Translations under genes and position numbers: made by a program
Shown: positions 54,731 to 62,923 of the stretch, in pieces
Position numbering within the stretch: position 1 is the stretch's first letter
How the letters are laid out: the number at the start of each line of letters is the position of its first letter
DNA from: Massilia rhizosphaerae
GTDB lineage: Bacteria > Pseudomonadota > Gammaproteobacteria > Burkholderiales > Burkholderiaceae_D
Assembly: GCF_016093545.1 (NCBI RefSeq)
Contig: NZ_JADKYX010000001.1
Span: 620,001 to 684,000 of the forward strand
Direction of reading: 5' to 3'
DNA length: 64,000 nucleotides
Notes under the pieces: generated by a model
What the model saw: only the letters and a program-made list of their open reading frames with translations
What the model was told of the DNA's origin: nothing
Databases searched by the model: none

Positions 54731-54774
54731 AGCGCGGGTGGGATACGCCGCCCCCGACGCATCCCACCCGCGCT
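54731..54774 (+). terminator. Hairpin after lpdV, end of bkd operon
   Basis: A perfect 14-bp stem (AGCGCGGGTGGGAT/ATCCCACCCGCGCT) with a 16-base loop begins 15 bases after the lpdV stop. No T run follows on either strand, so it is not a classical intrinsic terminator. It may mark the 3' end of the bkd transcript. Confidence 0.5.
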
Positions 54775-54832
54775 GCGCGCCAGGCCGCTGGCACGCCCCC
54801 GATCCCGGACCAGGCCGGGCCTTGCTACGATG

Positions 54833-55186
54833 TCAGCTACGCCCGCGCCGGCCGCCCGCGTCCTCCGGCTCGCTGTCCGACTGGCGGCTGCCCGCGTTGC
54901 CGGTGCTCAGGCTGCCGATGCCGCCGAGTCCGGTTTGCAGCTCGCCCGCTTCCTCGCCGACATAGCCTTCGCCACCGCTGTCACGCTCGGCGTCATTGCT
55001 CAGCAAATCGTCCGTGCGGCCTTTTTGCAGATTGCCGCCCGTATCCGACCGTGCCCGGGTGCCGGTTTCGCCCGTCCCGCCCACGCCCAGCGTCTCGGCC
55101 GCGCTCGTGCCGTCCTTCGTCACCTGGTCGTAGTTGCGCCCTTTGGCGTCCTTGCCTTCGCTCTGCATGGACATCGCACTCTCCAT
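54833..55186 (-). CDS. Small hydrophilic glycine-rich protein of unknown function
   Basis: I do not recognise this 117-residue protein. It is charged and low in hydrophobic residues, with repeated glycine, threonine, serine and glutamate (LGVGGTGETGTRARSDTGGN, GGEGYVGEEAG), and is probably disordered. It has no signal peptide, helix or cysteine. ATG at 55186 was chosen since AAGGA stands 7 bases before it; longer in-frame starts have no ribosome site. Such hydrophilic proteins are often stress-induced, but nothing here proves that. It is convergent with the bkd operon. Confidence 0.65.
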   Translation of the reverse strand: MESAMSMQSEGKDAKGRNYDQVTKDGTSAAETLGVGGTGETGTRARSDTGGNLQKGRTDDLLSNDAERDSGGEGYVGEEAGELQTGLGGIGSLSTGNAGSRQSDSEPEDAGGRRGRS

Positions 55187-55349
55187 TTGTTGTCCTTGAT
55201 GATCATCATAATCCTCCGCCATGGGCGGGCTATAGGCCTGGACCCGGCTGGCTTGTAGGACATGTCGGGCGAGAATGACGCAAAGCATGCCTGTCCAAGC
55301 CGGCCATTCGGATATGCTATAAAACTGTGTTGCAAACAATAACAACCGC

Positions 55350-55937
55350 ATGAACGAACCGAACATCCTGGTGATCTACGCCCACCCGGCGCCGCACCGC
55401 TCGCCCGTCCACCGGCGCCTGGCCGAGACGGCGCGCGCGCTCCCCGGCGTCGAGGTGCGCGACCTGTACGACCTCTATCCCGACTTCGACATCGACGGCG
55501 AGCGCGAACGCGAACACCTGGCCGCGGCGCACCTGCTCGTCTTCCTGCACCCGTTCCGCTGGTACGGCATGCCGGCGCTCGTGAAGGAGTGGATGGACGT
55601 CGTCCTGCAGCCCGGCTGGGCCTACAACGACGCCGCGCACACGGGCGAATGCGCGCTGCGCGGCAAGAGCTTCTGGCTCGTCACGACGACGGGCAGCGGG
55701 CCGGACGCCTACCGCGCCGGCGGCCTGCACGGCCGGCCTTTCGCCGATTTCCTCGCGCCGTACGAAGCCACGGCCGCGCTGTGCGGCATGGACTGGATCG
55801 CGCCGCTCGTCATGCACGGCGCGGCGCAGGCCGGGCTTGATGCCGTCGACGCGCACGCGGCCGAGTTCCGGCATCGGCTCGAAGGCTATGCGGGCCTCGC
55901 GGCCGCTGCCCGGGAGGAGCGCCCCCATGGAGCATAA
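55350..55937 (+). CDS. NAD(P)H-dependent quinone oxidoreductase, KefF/KefG-like
   Basis: The 195-residue flavodoxin-fold protein has ILVIYAHPAPHRSPVHRRLA for the FMN phosphate, VEVRDLYDLYPDFDID and FLHPFRWYGMPALVKEWMD, the hallmark of the KefF/MdaB/NQO group. In E. coli, KefF is the small activating subunit of the potassium efflux system KefC. Here the gene overlaps the start of a kefC-like gene by 11 bases, so the same role is likely. An AT-rich segment (TATGCTATAAAA) 35 bases upstream may hold its promoter. Confidence 0.9.
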   Translation: MNEPNILVIYAHPAPHRSPVHRRLAETARALPGVEVRDLYDLYPDFDIDGEREREHLAAAHLLVFLHPFRWYGMPALVKEWMDVVLQPGWAYNDAAHTGECALRGKSFWLVTTTGSGPDAYRAGGLHGRPFADFLAPYEATAALCGMDWIAPLVMHGAAQAGLDAVDAHAAEFRHRLEGYAGLAAAAREERPHGA

Positions 55938-57735
55938 CCTGCTGCAGAACGCCGTCGTCTACCTGGGCGCCGCCGTGCTCGTCGTGCCGCTGGCGAAGCG
56001 GCTCGGCATGGGCGCCGTGCTGGGCTATCTCGTGGCCGGCATCGTGATCGGACCGTTCGGCCTGGGCCTCATCGCGCACGGCGAGGACGCCCTGCACTTC
56101 GCCGAATTCGGCGTCGTGCTGCTGCTGTTCCTGATCGGCCTCGAACTGGAGCCGAGCCGGCTGTGGGCGTTGCGCCGGCCGATCTTCGGCTGGGGCGGCG
56201 CCCAGGTCGCGGGCGTCGCGGCGGGGCTGTTCGGCGCCGCCTTGCTGGCCGGCGTCGACTGGAAAGTCGCGTTGATCGCGGGCCTCGGCCTGTCGCTGTC
56301 GTCGACGGCGATCGCCCTCGCGTCGCTGGAAGAGCGCAACCTGATGCCGACTCCGGCCGGCCAGGCCGGGTTCGCGATCCTGCTGTTCCAGGACATCGCC
56401 GCGATCCCGATGATCGCCATCGTGCCGCTGCTGGGCGTGCCGGAAGCGGCCGGCGGCGGAGGCAATGCGTGGCTCGCCGCGCTCAAGGTCGCGGGCGTGC
56501 TCGCGGGGCTCGTCGTCGCCGGCCGCTTCCTGATGCGGCCCCTGCTGCGCATCATCGCCAAGACGGATGCGCGCGAGATCTTCACGGCGTTCGCCCTGCT
56601 GCTCGTCATCGCGATCGCGCTGCTGATGCAATGGGTCGGCATGTCGATGGCGCTCGGCGCGTTCATGGCCGGCGTGCTGCTCGCCGATTCCGAATACCGC
56701 CACGCGCTCGAGACGGACCTGGAGCCGTTCAAGGGCCTGCTGCTCGGCTTGTTCTTCATTGCCGTCGGCATGTCCGTCGACTTCGCGGTGTTCCTGGCCC
56801 GCCCTGGCCTCGTGCTGGGCCTCGTCGCCGGCTTCCTCGTCATCAAGGTCGCGGTGCTGTACGGCCTGTCGCGGTTGGCCGGCATCGCGCGCGGCCAGCA
56901 CCTGCAGTTCGCGCTGCTGCTCGCCCAGGGCGGCGAGTTCGCGTTCGTCGTGTTCGGCGCGGCGGCCACGGCCCGCGTGTTCGCGCCGGACGTGGCGTCG
57001 ATCCTCGTCGTCGTCGTCGCGCTGTCGATGGTCGTCACGCCGCTCGCGCTGATGGCCTACGACCGCGTCGCGGCCGGCCGCGAATGCGGACGCAGCGAGC
57101 GCGACGCCGACCGCATCGAGCCGAACGAGGACCACGTGATCGTGGCCGGCTTCGGCCGCTTCGGCCAGATCGTCGGCCGCTTCCTGCACGCGAACCGCGT
57201 GCGCCTGACGGTGCTCGACCACGACCCGGACCAGATCGACGTCCTGCGCACCTTCGGCTTCAAGGTGTTCTACGGCGACGCGACGCGCCCCGACCTGCTG
57301 CGCGCGGCCGGCGCCGCGAAGGCGCGCGCGGTGGTCGTCGCGATCGACGACGTCGAGGACAGCTTGAAACTCGTGGACGCGGTGCGGCGCGACTACCCCG
57401 GCCTGCCCGTGTTCGCGCGCGCCCGCAACGTCACGCATTACTACCAGCTGATGGATCGCGGCGTGGAACTCATCGAGCGCGAGACGTTCGAGTCGGCGCT
57501 GCGCCTGGGCCGCTCGGTCATGACGGCGGGCCTCGGCCAGAACGCGTACGCGACACGCCAGGCGGCCCTCAAGTTCAGGCGCTACAACAAGCAGACGCTG
57601 GATGCGGTCTACCCGTATTACAAGGACCGGGAGCGGCTCGTGTCGGTCGCCAAGCAGGCGCGCGAGGAACTCGAGGCGATGATGTCGCGCGACCGCAAGG
57701 CGTTCGACGAGGAAGCGGGCAGCGACTGGGATTAA
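55927..57735 (+). CDS. kefC: Glutathione-regulated K+ efflux antiporter, KefC-like
   Basis: This 602-residue protein has a CPA2 cation:proton antiporter domain with about 12 helices (about 1-390; VLLLFLIGLELEPSRLW, LSLSSTAIALASLEER, LLLFQDIAAIPM) and a cytoplasmic RCK/TrkA-N domain (about 400-520; VIVAGFGRFGQIVGRFLHAN binds nucleotide). The conserved HALETDLEPFKGLLLGLFFIAVGM is the regulatory loop of KefC/KefB. It releases potassium and acidifies the cytosol during electrophile stress, gated by glutathione adducts. It overlaps its KefF-like partner by 11 bases. AGGAG precedes ATG at 55927. Confidence 0.93.
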   Translation: MEHNLLQNAVVYLGAAVLVVPLAKRLGMGAVLGYLVAGIVIGPFGLGLIAHGEDALHFAEFGVVLLLFLIGLELEPSRLWALRRPIFGWGGAQVAGVAAGLFGAALLAGVDWKVALIAGLGLSLSSTAIALASLEERNLMPTPAGQAGFAILLFQDIAAIPMIAIVPLLGVPEAAGGGGNAWLAALKVAGVLAGLVVAGRFLMRPLLRIIAKTDAREIFTAFALLLVIAIALLMQWVGMSMALGAFMAGVLLADSEYRHALETDLEPFKGLLLGLFFIAVGMSVDFAVFLARPGLVLGLVAGFLVIKVAVLYGLSRLAGIARGQHLQFALLLAQGGEFAFVVFGAAATARVFAPDVASILVVVVALSMVVTPLALMAYDRVAAGRECGRSERDADRIEPNEDHVIVAGFGRFGQIVGRFLHANRVRLTVLDHDPDQIDVLRTFGFKVFYGDATRPDLLRAAGAAKARAVVVAIDDVEDSLKLVDAVRRDYPGLPVFARARNVTHYYQLMDRGVELIERETFESALRLGRSVMTAGLGQNAYATRQAALKFRRYNKQTLDAVYPYYKDRERLVSVAKQAREELEAMMSRDRKAFDEEAGSDWD

Positions 57736-57764
57736 TGTCCCGTTTCGTCGGGACCCACGCGTTT

Positions 57765-57837
57765 GGTGGGCACAGGGTGCCCACCCTACGGCGCTGACGC
57801 CACTTACCTCGTGTAGGGTGGGCACCCCGTGCCCACC
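57765..57837. repeat. Dispersed GTAGGGTGGGC palindrome locus 2
   Basis: Two facing hairpins: GGTGGGCACAGGGTGCCCAC plus CCTAC, then 23 bases, then GTAGGGTGGGCACCCCGTGC plus CCACC. The arrangement is almost the same as the first half of the locus at 27897. It fills the gap between the convergent ends of kefC and the GH43 gene and may serve as a two-way transcription end. Confidence 0.85.
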
Positions 57838-57876
57838 TTGAACCGCCGCGACGCAGGGCACGCATTTCATGCCCCC

Positions 57877-58827
57877 CTACGGCGCCGGTTGCTCTGTCCA
57901 CGTGGGTCCGTTCGTCGCCGGCTTGCCGTCCACCCAATCGAGCCGGTCGATGCACATGCGCCGCGCCGTCCGCGCGCGGTCCCATGCGTGGTACACGATC
58001 CACGTGCGCCCGTCCGGCCCCACGGTGAACGAGTTGTGGCCGGGCCCCAGCAGGTCCCCGCCGCCGGGCGTGCGCATCAACAGCGCCTCGTGGCCGCCCT
58101 CGGGGCGCGTGTAGGGTCCCAGCGGATCGTCGGCCACGACCCAGCTCACGCCGTAGTTCTCGCGCTCCCACGCGCCGCCGCTGTAGAAGCAGTAATAGCG
58201 GCCGCCGTGGCACAGCACGGCCGCGCCCTCCACCGTGTGCCAGTCGTAAACGGCGCCGTACATCGCACGGCCCTTGCGGAACACGTGCCAGTCCTCGTGC
58301 GGGCGCACGACGATGCGCGCATCGCCCGCCAATGTCGTCATGTCGACGAGCCGGTCGACGACGATGCCCGTGCCGATCCGCCAATCGTCCGCCGTCTCGA
58401 GGAAGTCGACGCAGTAGAACAGATACCACTGGCCGTCGGCGGCGCGGAACGGATGCGCGTCGATGGCGAACGGCCGGTCCGGGACGAGCAGCTTGCCGCT
58501 GTCGACGAACGGTCCGGCCGGATGGTCGGCGACCGCCGCGCGCAGCTTCTGGTCCGTGCCCTCCGGGTTCGATCCGGCCGAGTAGTACATGGTGAAGCGC
58601 CCGTCGTGACTCGCCACTTCCGGCGCCCAATAGTCGGTTGCGCCGATCGGCAGCAGCGCGTGGCCCAGCGCTTCCCACGTCACGAGATCCGGCGAGCGCA
58701 GCACCGGCACCTGGCGGCCGTCGGCCGCACCCGGCGCCGTGCCGTACGCGTAGTAGACGCCGTCGTGGCGCAGCACGAACGGGTCCGCCATCGCCTCGGG
58801 CCAGACCGGATTGCGGTAGGTTTTCAT
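57877..58827 (-). CDS. Glycoside hydrolase family 43 enzyme
   Basis: This 316-residue five-bladed propeller shows the GH43 catalytic triad: base D15 in MADPFVLRHDG, D123 in FAIDAHPF and acid E200 in HTVEGAAVL. GH43 enzymes release arabinose or xylose from arabinans, arabinoxylans or their oligomers; the exact linkage cannot be read. There is no signal peptide, so it should act in the cytoplasm on imported oligosaccharides. It lies 2 bases after the end of the TonB receptor gene, forming one transcript with it. Confidence 0.9.
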   Translation of the reverse strand: MKTYRNPVWPEAMADPFVLRHDGVYYAYGTAPGAADGRQVPVLRSPDLVTWEALGHALLPIGATDYWAPEVASHDGRFTMYYSAGSNPEGTDQKLRAAVADHPAGPFVDSGKLLVPDRPFAIDAHPFRAADGQWYLFYCVDFLETADDWRIGTGIVVDRLVDMTTLAGDARIVVRPHEDWHVFRKGRAMYGAVYDWHTVEGAAVLCHGGRYYCFYSGGAWERENYGVSWVVADDPLGPYTRPEGGHEALLMRTPGGGDLLGPGHNSFTVGPDGRTWIVYHAWDRARTARRMCIDRLDWVDGKPATNGPTWTEQPAP

Positions 58828-58829
58828 CG

Positions 58830-61562
58830 TCACAGCGAGAAGCGCAGCCCGAGGCCGTACGTGGTCGGGTTGTAGCGGATGTCGCGCGGGATCATCGGCG
58901 ACGCCAGGTAGCTCTCGTACTTTTCGTGCGTGAGGTTGATGGCGTCGAACTGCAGCGACACGTTCTTGTGGATGGCGTACGAGACGCTCAGGTCGACGAA
59001 CGTGCTGGCCTTGACGATGCGGTCCATATTGAAGCGCGGCTCGGCGATCTGCTCGACGTAGTCGCCGCGGTGCGTCGCGGTCAACCGGCCCGTGATGCCG
59101 TTGCCTTCGTACAGCAGCGCGAAGTTGTAGTTCTTCTTCGCGACGTTCGTCAACGCCGTCGTGCGGTACGTCGTGCCCGTCGGCGCGACGAGCGTCTGGT
59201 TGTCGCCGGCTATCCAGGTGTAGTTGAATTGGGCGCCGAAATTGCGCCACGGGCCAGGCAGGAAATCGAAGAATTTCTGGATGCCGAATTCGGCGCCGCG
59301 CAACGAGCCCGTGCCGGAATTCTGCGGACGCGTCACGCGGTAGTTCTGGCCGCCGATGACTTCGTTCGACTCCATGTTCTGCAGATAGCCGTTGATGTCG
59401 CGGTGGAACAGCGCGATCTGCGCATAGCCGTTCTTCGGGAAGTAGTATTCGAGCGTCGCGTCCGTGTTGATCGACCGCGTCGGCCGCAGGTTCGGGTTGC
59501 CGGCCGAGCCGGTGCCGGGCGCGTTGACGGTCGGCGGGATCAAGGACAGCGCCGGGTTCAGCGACGCGAAGTCGGGCCGCGTGATCGTCTTGCCGATGGC
59601 GATGTGCGATTGCAGGTTCTCGCGCCAGCCGATGACCGCGGCGGCGCTAGGCAGGAAGTTGTTCTCCGTCGAATCGACGGCGATCGGCGTGATCGTGTCG
59701 CCGATGCGGCTGTTGCCGTTCAGGTTGCGCGCCACGCGGACATAGCGTCCGCCGACGGTGCCGGACAGGTCGATCGTGCCCGCCTTGGCCTTCCAGCGCG
59801 CGGCCAGGTACACGGTGCTCGTGCTTTCGCGCTGCTCGAAGGTGCGCGTCGGGTCGACCGCCACGCGGCCCGGCGCCGCGCCGTAGAACGCGCGCACGGT
59901 ATCGGCCTGGTCGATCAGGAACTCGCGCGACGGCGTGAGCCACGGGCCGCCCAGGCGGTCGAGGCCCGGCACCAGCGACTCGAAGCCGGGGCCGAACGCG
60001 GCGACGGGATTCGCGCGCACGGCCCCGGTCTTGTCGCTGTGGCCTTCCGCGCCGTGGAAGCTGGCGCGGTGGTTCGACAAGCGCACGCCGGCGTCGATGC
60101 CGGAGATGAAGCCGTCGCCCAGCCGGTACGACGCGTCGCCGCGCCACTGCACCTGCTCGCCCTTCGAGACGCCCCAGTTCTGCACCATCCCGCGCAGCAC
60201 GAACGCGTTCGGGTCGCGCAGCGCGTCGGGACTCGTGGGCGTGCTCACGCTCGAATAGCCGCCGTGGCCGTCCGCGCCATACGTATAGACGCCGACGCTG
60301 GCGCCGGGAATCTGCTGGTCAACGATCACGGTGTCGTTGACGAACGTCGACCTGGTCCAGCCGAAGTTGGAGCTCGCCTTCCACGGTCCTTCGCGGTAGT
60401 TCAGGCCCAGGTCGAGGAAGTGCGTCGTCGTGTGTTCCTTCACGCCCCACGTCGACGTGGCCGTGTACGGGTCCCAGTCGTACGGCCCGCCGAACTGCTT
60501 CGCCTGCGCGTACGCCGACTGGATCGGGCACACGACGCCCTCGGGCGTGTCGCAGTAGGCGCCCTGCGGCGCCAGCTGCACGTTGTACAGGGTCGGCGTC
60601 CACGTCGTGATGGCGAGGATATAGTCGACGGCGCTGCGCGCGCGGTAGCCCGTGCCGAGGTATTGCACGTTCGCTTCCAGGGTCGGGTTGACCTTCCATT
60701 GCAGGGCGCCGTGGATGCTGCCGCGGTCGCGGTCGCCCGCGTTGTAGATGCCGCCCACGTTCGGCAGCTCGCCCAGCCGGGCGCCCGGCGCGAGCGGGCC
60801 GTCGTTCAGGCGCGTGCCGACGCCGTTCGCGTCGACGGAATGGACGCGGTCCGGCCGGTCCACCCACTGCACGGGATAGCCCCAGTGCTCGCGGTTGAAC
60901 GCGACGTCGAACAGCGCGCCGATCTCGCCGTAGCTCGTGTGCCAGCGGTCGCTGGCCGAGAAGCCGGCGCCCGGATTGTTCTTCGTGTCGGTGGCGCTGG
61001 ACCCCGTCACCTTCTGGCGCCGGTCTTCCACATAGCCCGTCACGGCGAGGCCCTTCTGGTCGAACGGCCGGCGCAGGCGCACGTCGATGCCGCCCGCGAT
61101 GCCGCCCTCGAGCTGGTTCGGCGTCGCCGTCTTGTACACGTCCATGCCGCCGATCGACTGCACGGGCAGGTCCTGGTACTGCAGCCGGCGCCCGTTCCCC
61201 GTGAAGTATTCCATCCCGTCCAGCGTCGTCACGATGTCCGGCAGGCCGCGGATGATGACCTGGTTCGTCTCGCCGCGGTCGCGGCCCACCTGCACGCCGG
61301 CGATGCGCTGCAAGGCGTCGCCCGCCGCGCGGTCCGGGAATTTGCCGATGTCTTCCGCGTTGATGGCGTCGACGACCTGCACGGCGTCGCGCTTGATCGC
61401 CTCGGCGCTGCGGATGCTGCTGCGCAGGCCAGTCACGGTCACCGTCTGGATCTGCACGGGTGCGGCTGCCGCCGCCGGATCATCATTGGTCTGGGCGCCG
61501 GCCGCCTGCGCCACCAACAAAAGGATGGCCGCGCACACGGGCCGGCGCTGGAACGTGCTCAT
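58830..61562 (-). CDS. TonB-dependent outer membrane receptor
   Basis: The 910-residue protein has a signal peptide (AAILLLVAQAAGAQ), a TonB box-like segment (IQTVTVTG), a plug domain (about 55-170, DALQRIAGVQVGRDRGETNQ and VIIRGLPDI) and a long beta-barrel ending in TTYGLGLRFSL, with terminal phenylalanine-serine-leucine. It belongs to the TonB receptors that import carbohydrates in Xanthomonas-, Caulobacter- and Massilia-like bacteria. With GH43 downstream and LacI upstream it forms a small carbohydrate uptake locus, probably for arabino- or xylo-oligosaccharides. No inner-membrane transporter is in the cluster. Confidence 0.93.
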   Translation of the reverse strand: MSTFQRRPVCAAILLLVAQAAGAQTNDDPAAAAAPVQIQTVTVTGLRSSIRSAEAIKRDAVQVVDAINAEDIGKFPDRAAGDALQRIAGVQVGRDRGETNQVIIRGLPDIVTTLDGMEYFTGNGRRLQYQDLPVQSIGGMDVYKTATPNQLEGGIAGGIDVRLRRPFDQKGLAVTGYVEDRRQKVTGSSATDTKNNPGAGFSASDRWHTSYGEIGALFDVAFNREHWGYPVQWVDRPDRVHSVDANGVGTRLNDGPLAPGARLGELPNVGGIYNAGDRDRGSIHGALQWKVNPTLEANVQYLGTGYRARSAVDYILAITTWTPTLYNVQLAPQGAYCDTPEGVVCPIQSAYAQAKQFGGPYDWDPYTATSTWGVKEHTTTHFLDLGLNYREGPWKASSNFGWTRSTFVNDTVIVDQQIPGASVGVYTYGADGHGGYSSVSTPTSPDALRDPNAFVLRGMVQNWGVSKGEQVQWRGDASYRLGDGFISGIDAGVRLSNHRASFHGAEGHSDKTGAVRANPVAAFGPGFESLVPGLDRLGGPWLTPSREFLIDQADTVRAFYGAAPGRVAVDPTRTFEQRESTSTVYLAARWKAKAGTIDLSGTVGGRYVRVARNLNGNSRIGDTITPIAVDSTENNFLPSAAAVIGWRENLQSHIAIGKTITRPDFASLNPALSLIPPTVNAPGTGSAGNPNLRPTRSINTDATLEYYFPKNGYAQIALFHRDINGYLQNMESNEVIGGQNYRVTRPQNSGTGSLRGAEFGIQKFFDFLPGPWRNFGAQFNYTWIAGDNQTLVAPTGTTYRTTALTNVAKKNYNFALLYEGNGITGRLTATHRGDYVEQIAEPRFNMDRIVKASTFVDLSVSYAIHKNVSLQFDAINLTHEKYESYLASPMIPRDIRYNPTTYGLGLRFSL

Positions 61563-61579
61563 GCGATTCTCCCCGCTTC

Positions 61580-61596
61580 AATTATTAGTAATAATT
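61580..61596. promoter_or_regulatory. LacI-type operator before the TonB receptor gene
   Basis: AATTATTAGTAATAATT is a perfect palindrome around one central base, 18 bases before the TonB receptor start and in strongly AT-rich DNA. A related sequence (TTAGTGATAAT on the minus strand) sits before the LacI gene itself. The shared half suggests binding by that regulator. Confidence 0.62.
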
Positions 61597-61661
61597 TTTA
61601 TCATGAAGCTAACGCAAAAGCGGGCGGACCGACGCACGCTTGAACCCGGGCGCCAAGACGT

Positions 61662-62723
61662 TCAGAGCCGCGGCGGGGCCACGGAATCGCGGGCCACCAG
61701 AGGGCATTCCATCTTGATGACGGCTTTGGTGGTGTGGTTTCCGCGCACTTGCGCGATCAGGGAATCGGCCGCCCAGCGGCCCATTTCGTAGTTTGGCAAC
61801 AACACCGTGGTCAACGGCGGGTGAGTGTAGCGGGCGATGTCCTGGTCGTCGTAGCCGACCACCGACAAGTCGCGCGGCACTGCGAGGTTGCGTTCGCGGG
61901 CGGCGTCGAGCGCGCCGATCGCCATCAAGTCGTTGGCGCAGAACAACGCCGTCGGGCGCTGCGGCAAGTCCAGCAGGTCCAGCGCATGGTCGTAGCCGGC
62001 CGCCACCTGCCAGTCGCCGGCCCGCACGAGCACCGGGTCGAACGGGATGTCGGCCGTCGACAACGCCTGCCGGTAGCCCTTCAGGCGCTCGGCCGCCGCC
62101 TCGATCCAGTGTTCGCCGTTGATGAAGCCGATGCGGCTGTGGCCGTTCTCGATCAAGTGCATCGTCGCCGCGTAGCCGCCCAGCAGTTCGCTGGGCACGA
62201 CGGACGCGCGGGCGCGGTCGCGCGTGTGGCAGTTCAGCAGGACGACCGGCGTGTCGGCCAGCGCCGCCGGCACCGTCACGGCGCGCGTGAAGATCGTCGA
62301 ATAGATGACGCCCAGCAATCCGGGATGGTCCAGCATGCGGGCGAACACGGCCGCTTCCAGCTCCGGATCGCCCCGCGTGGCGAACACGGCGACGAGGCAG
62401 TCGTGCTCCCAGGCGCCGTCCTTGGCGCCGTCGATGGTCTGCATGGCGTGTGGGCTCGTCGTCAGTTCGTCCGTCAGGTAGACGATCAGGTTGCGCGTCT
62501 GGGCCAGCGCGGCGGCCTGGTGGGCGTGCCGCTCGACGGGATAGCCCAGCTCGCGCGCGATGCGCAACACCGTCTCGCGCGTCACCTTCGACACCTTCGC
62601 CCCGCTCATGTGGTTGATGACCAGCGACACCGTCGATTGCGAGACACCGGCCAGCTTGGCGATGTCGGTCATCGTGGGACGGCGGGGACGGGGCGGCCGG
62701 GTCATGGGCGATCGTGTTGGCAT
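61662..62723 (-). CDS. LacI family transcriptional regulator
   Basis: The 353-residue regulator has the LacI helix-turn-helix (MTDIAKLAGVSQSTVSLVIN, about 18-37) with the hinge helix region, and a periplasmic-binding-protein-like sugar domain (VVGYDDQDIARYTHPPLTTV near residue 270). It is upstream of the TonB receptor/GH43 pair in the same direction with 99 bases between, where the AATTATTAGTAATAATT palindrome lies. It most likely represses the locus until a sugar binds. The start ATG at 62723 has no evident ribosome site; the first 17 residues are basic and unusual. Confidence 0.9.
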   Translation of the reverse strand: MPTRSPMTRPPRPRRPTMTDIAKLAGVSQSTVSLVINHMSGAKVSKVTRETVLRIARELGYPVERHAHQAAALAQTRNLIVYLTDELTTSPHAMQTIDGAKDGAWEHDCLVAVFATRGDPELEAAVFARMLDHPGLLGVIYSTIFTRAVTVPAALADTPVVLLNCHTRDRARASVVPSELLGGYAATMHLIENGHSRIGFINGEHWIEAAAERLKGYRQALSTADIPFDPVLVRAGDWQVAAGYDHALDLLDLPQRPTALFCANDLMAIGALDAARERNLAVPRDLSVVGYDDQDIARYTHPPLTTVLLPNYEMGRWAADSLIAQVRGNHTTKAVIKMECPLVARDSVAPPRL

Positions 62724-62743
62724 ACCGATGTCGATAGCACAAC

Positions 62744-62760
62744 ATTATCACTAATTATTA
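62744..62760. promoter_or_regulatory. Candidate autoregulatory site before the LacI gene
   Basis: ATTATCACTAATTATTA lies 21 bases upstream of the LacI start. Read on the minus strand it contains TTAGTGATAAT, differing at one of eleven positions from TTAGTAATAAT in the operator at 61580-61596. This points to autoregulation, although the site is less symmetrical. Confidence 0.45.
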
Positions 62761-62799
62761 CCGGCCGCCAGCGCGGCACGAGGCTTGGAACCTATCCCA

Positions 62800-62897
62800 G
62801 TAGGGTGGGCACCCCAGTGCCCACCATGCGTTACTGCGACGCATACGTTTGGTGGGCGGGGGCAATGCCCCCGGCATTACCCCCCCGCCCACCCTAC
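62800..62897. repeat. Dispersed GTAGGGTGGGC palindrome locus 3
   Basis: GTAGGGTGGGCACCCCAGTG with CCCACC forms the first hairpin. After 26 bases a second, imperfect stem runs from GGTGGGCGGGGGC to its complement around the core ATGCCCCCGGCAT and ends in GCCCACCCTAC. The same 13-mer core occurs at 27962-27974. The element sits between the LacI gene and the sulfotransferase stop. Confidence 0.85.
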
Positions 62898-62923
62898 CAG
62901 TTCACGCCTGCCGAAATAGACTC

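Noticed and set aside
58638..61643. About 1000-codon open frame on the plus strand opposite the TonB receptor
   Set aside because: Composition is typical of an antisense shadow, and the minus strand encodes an unmistakable receptor with signal peptide, plug and barrel.
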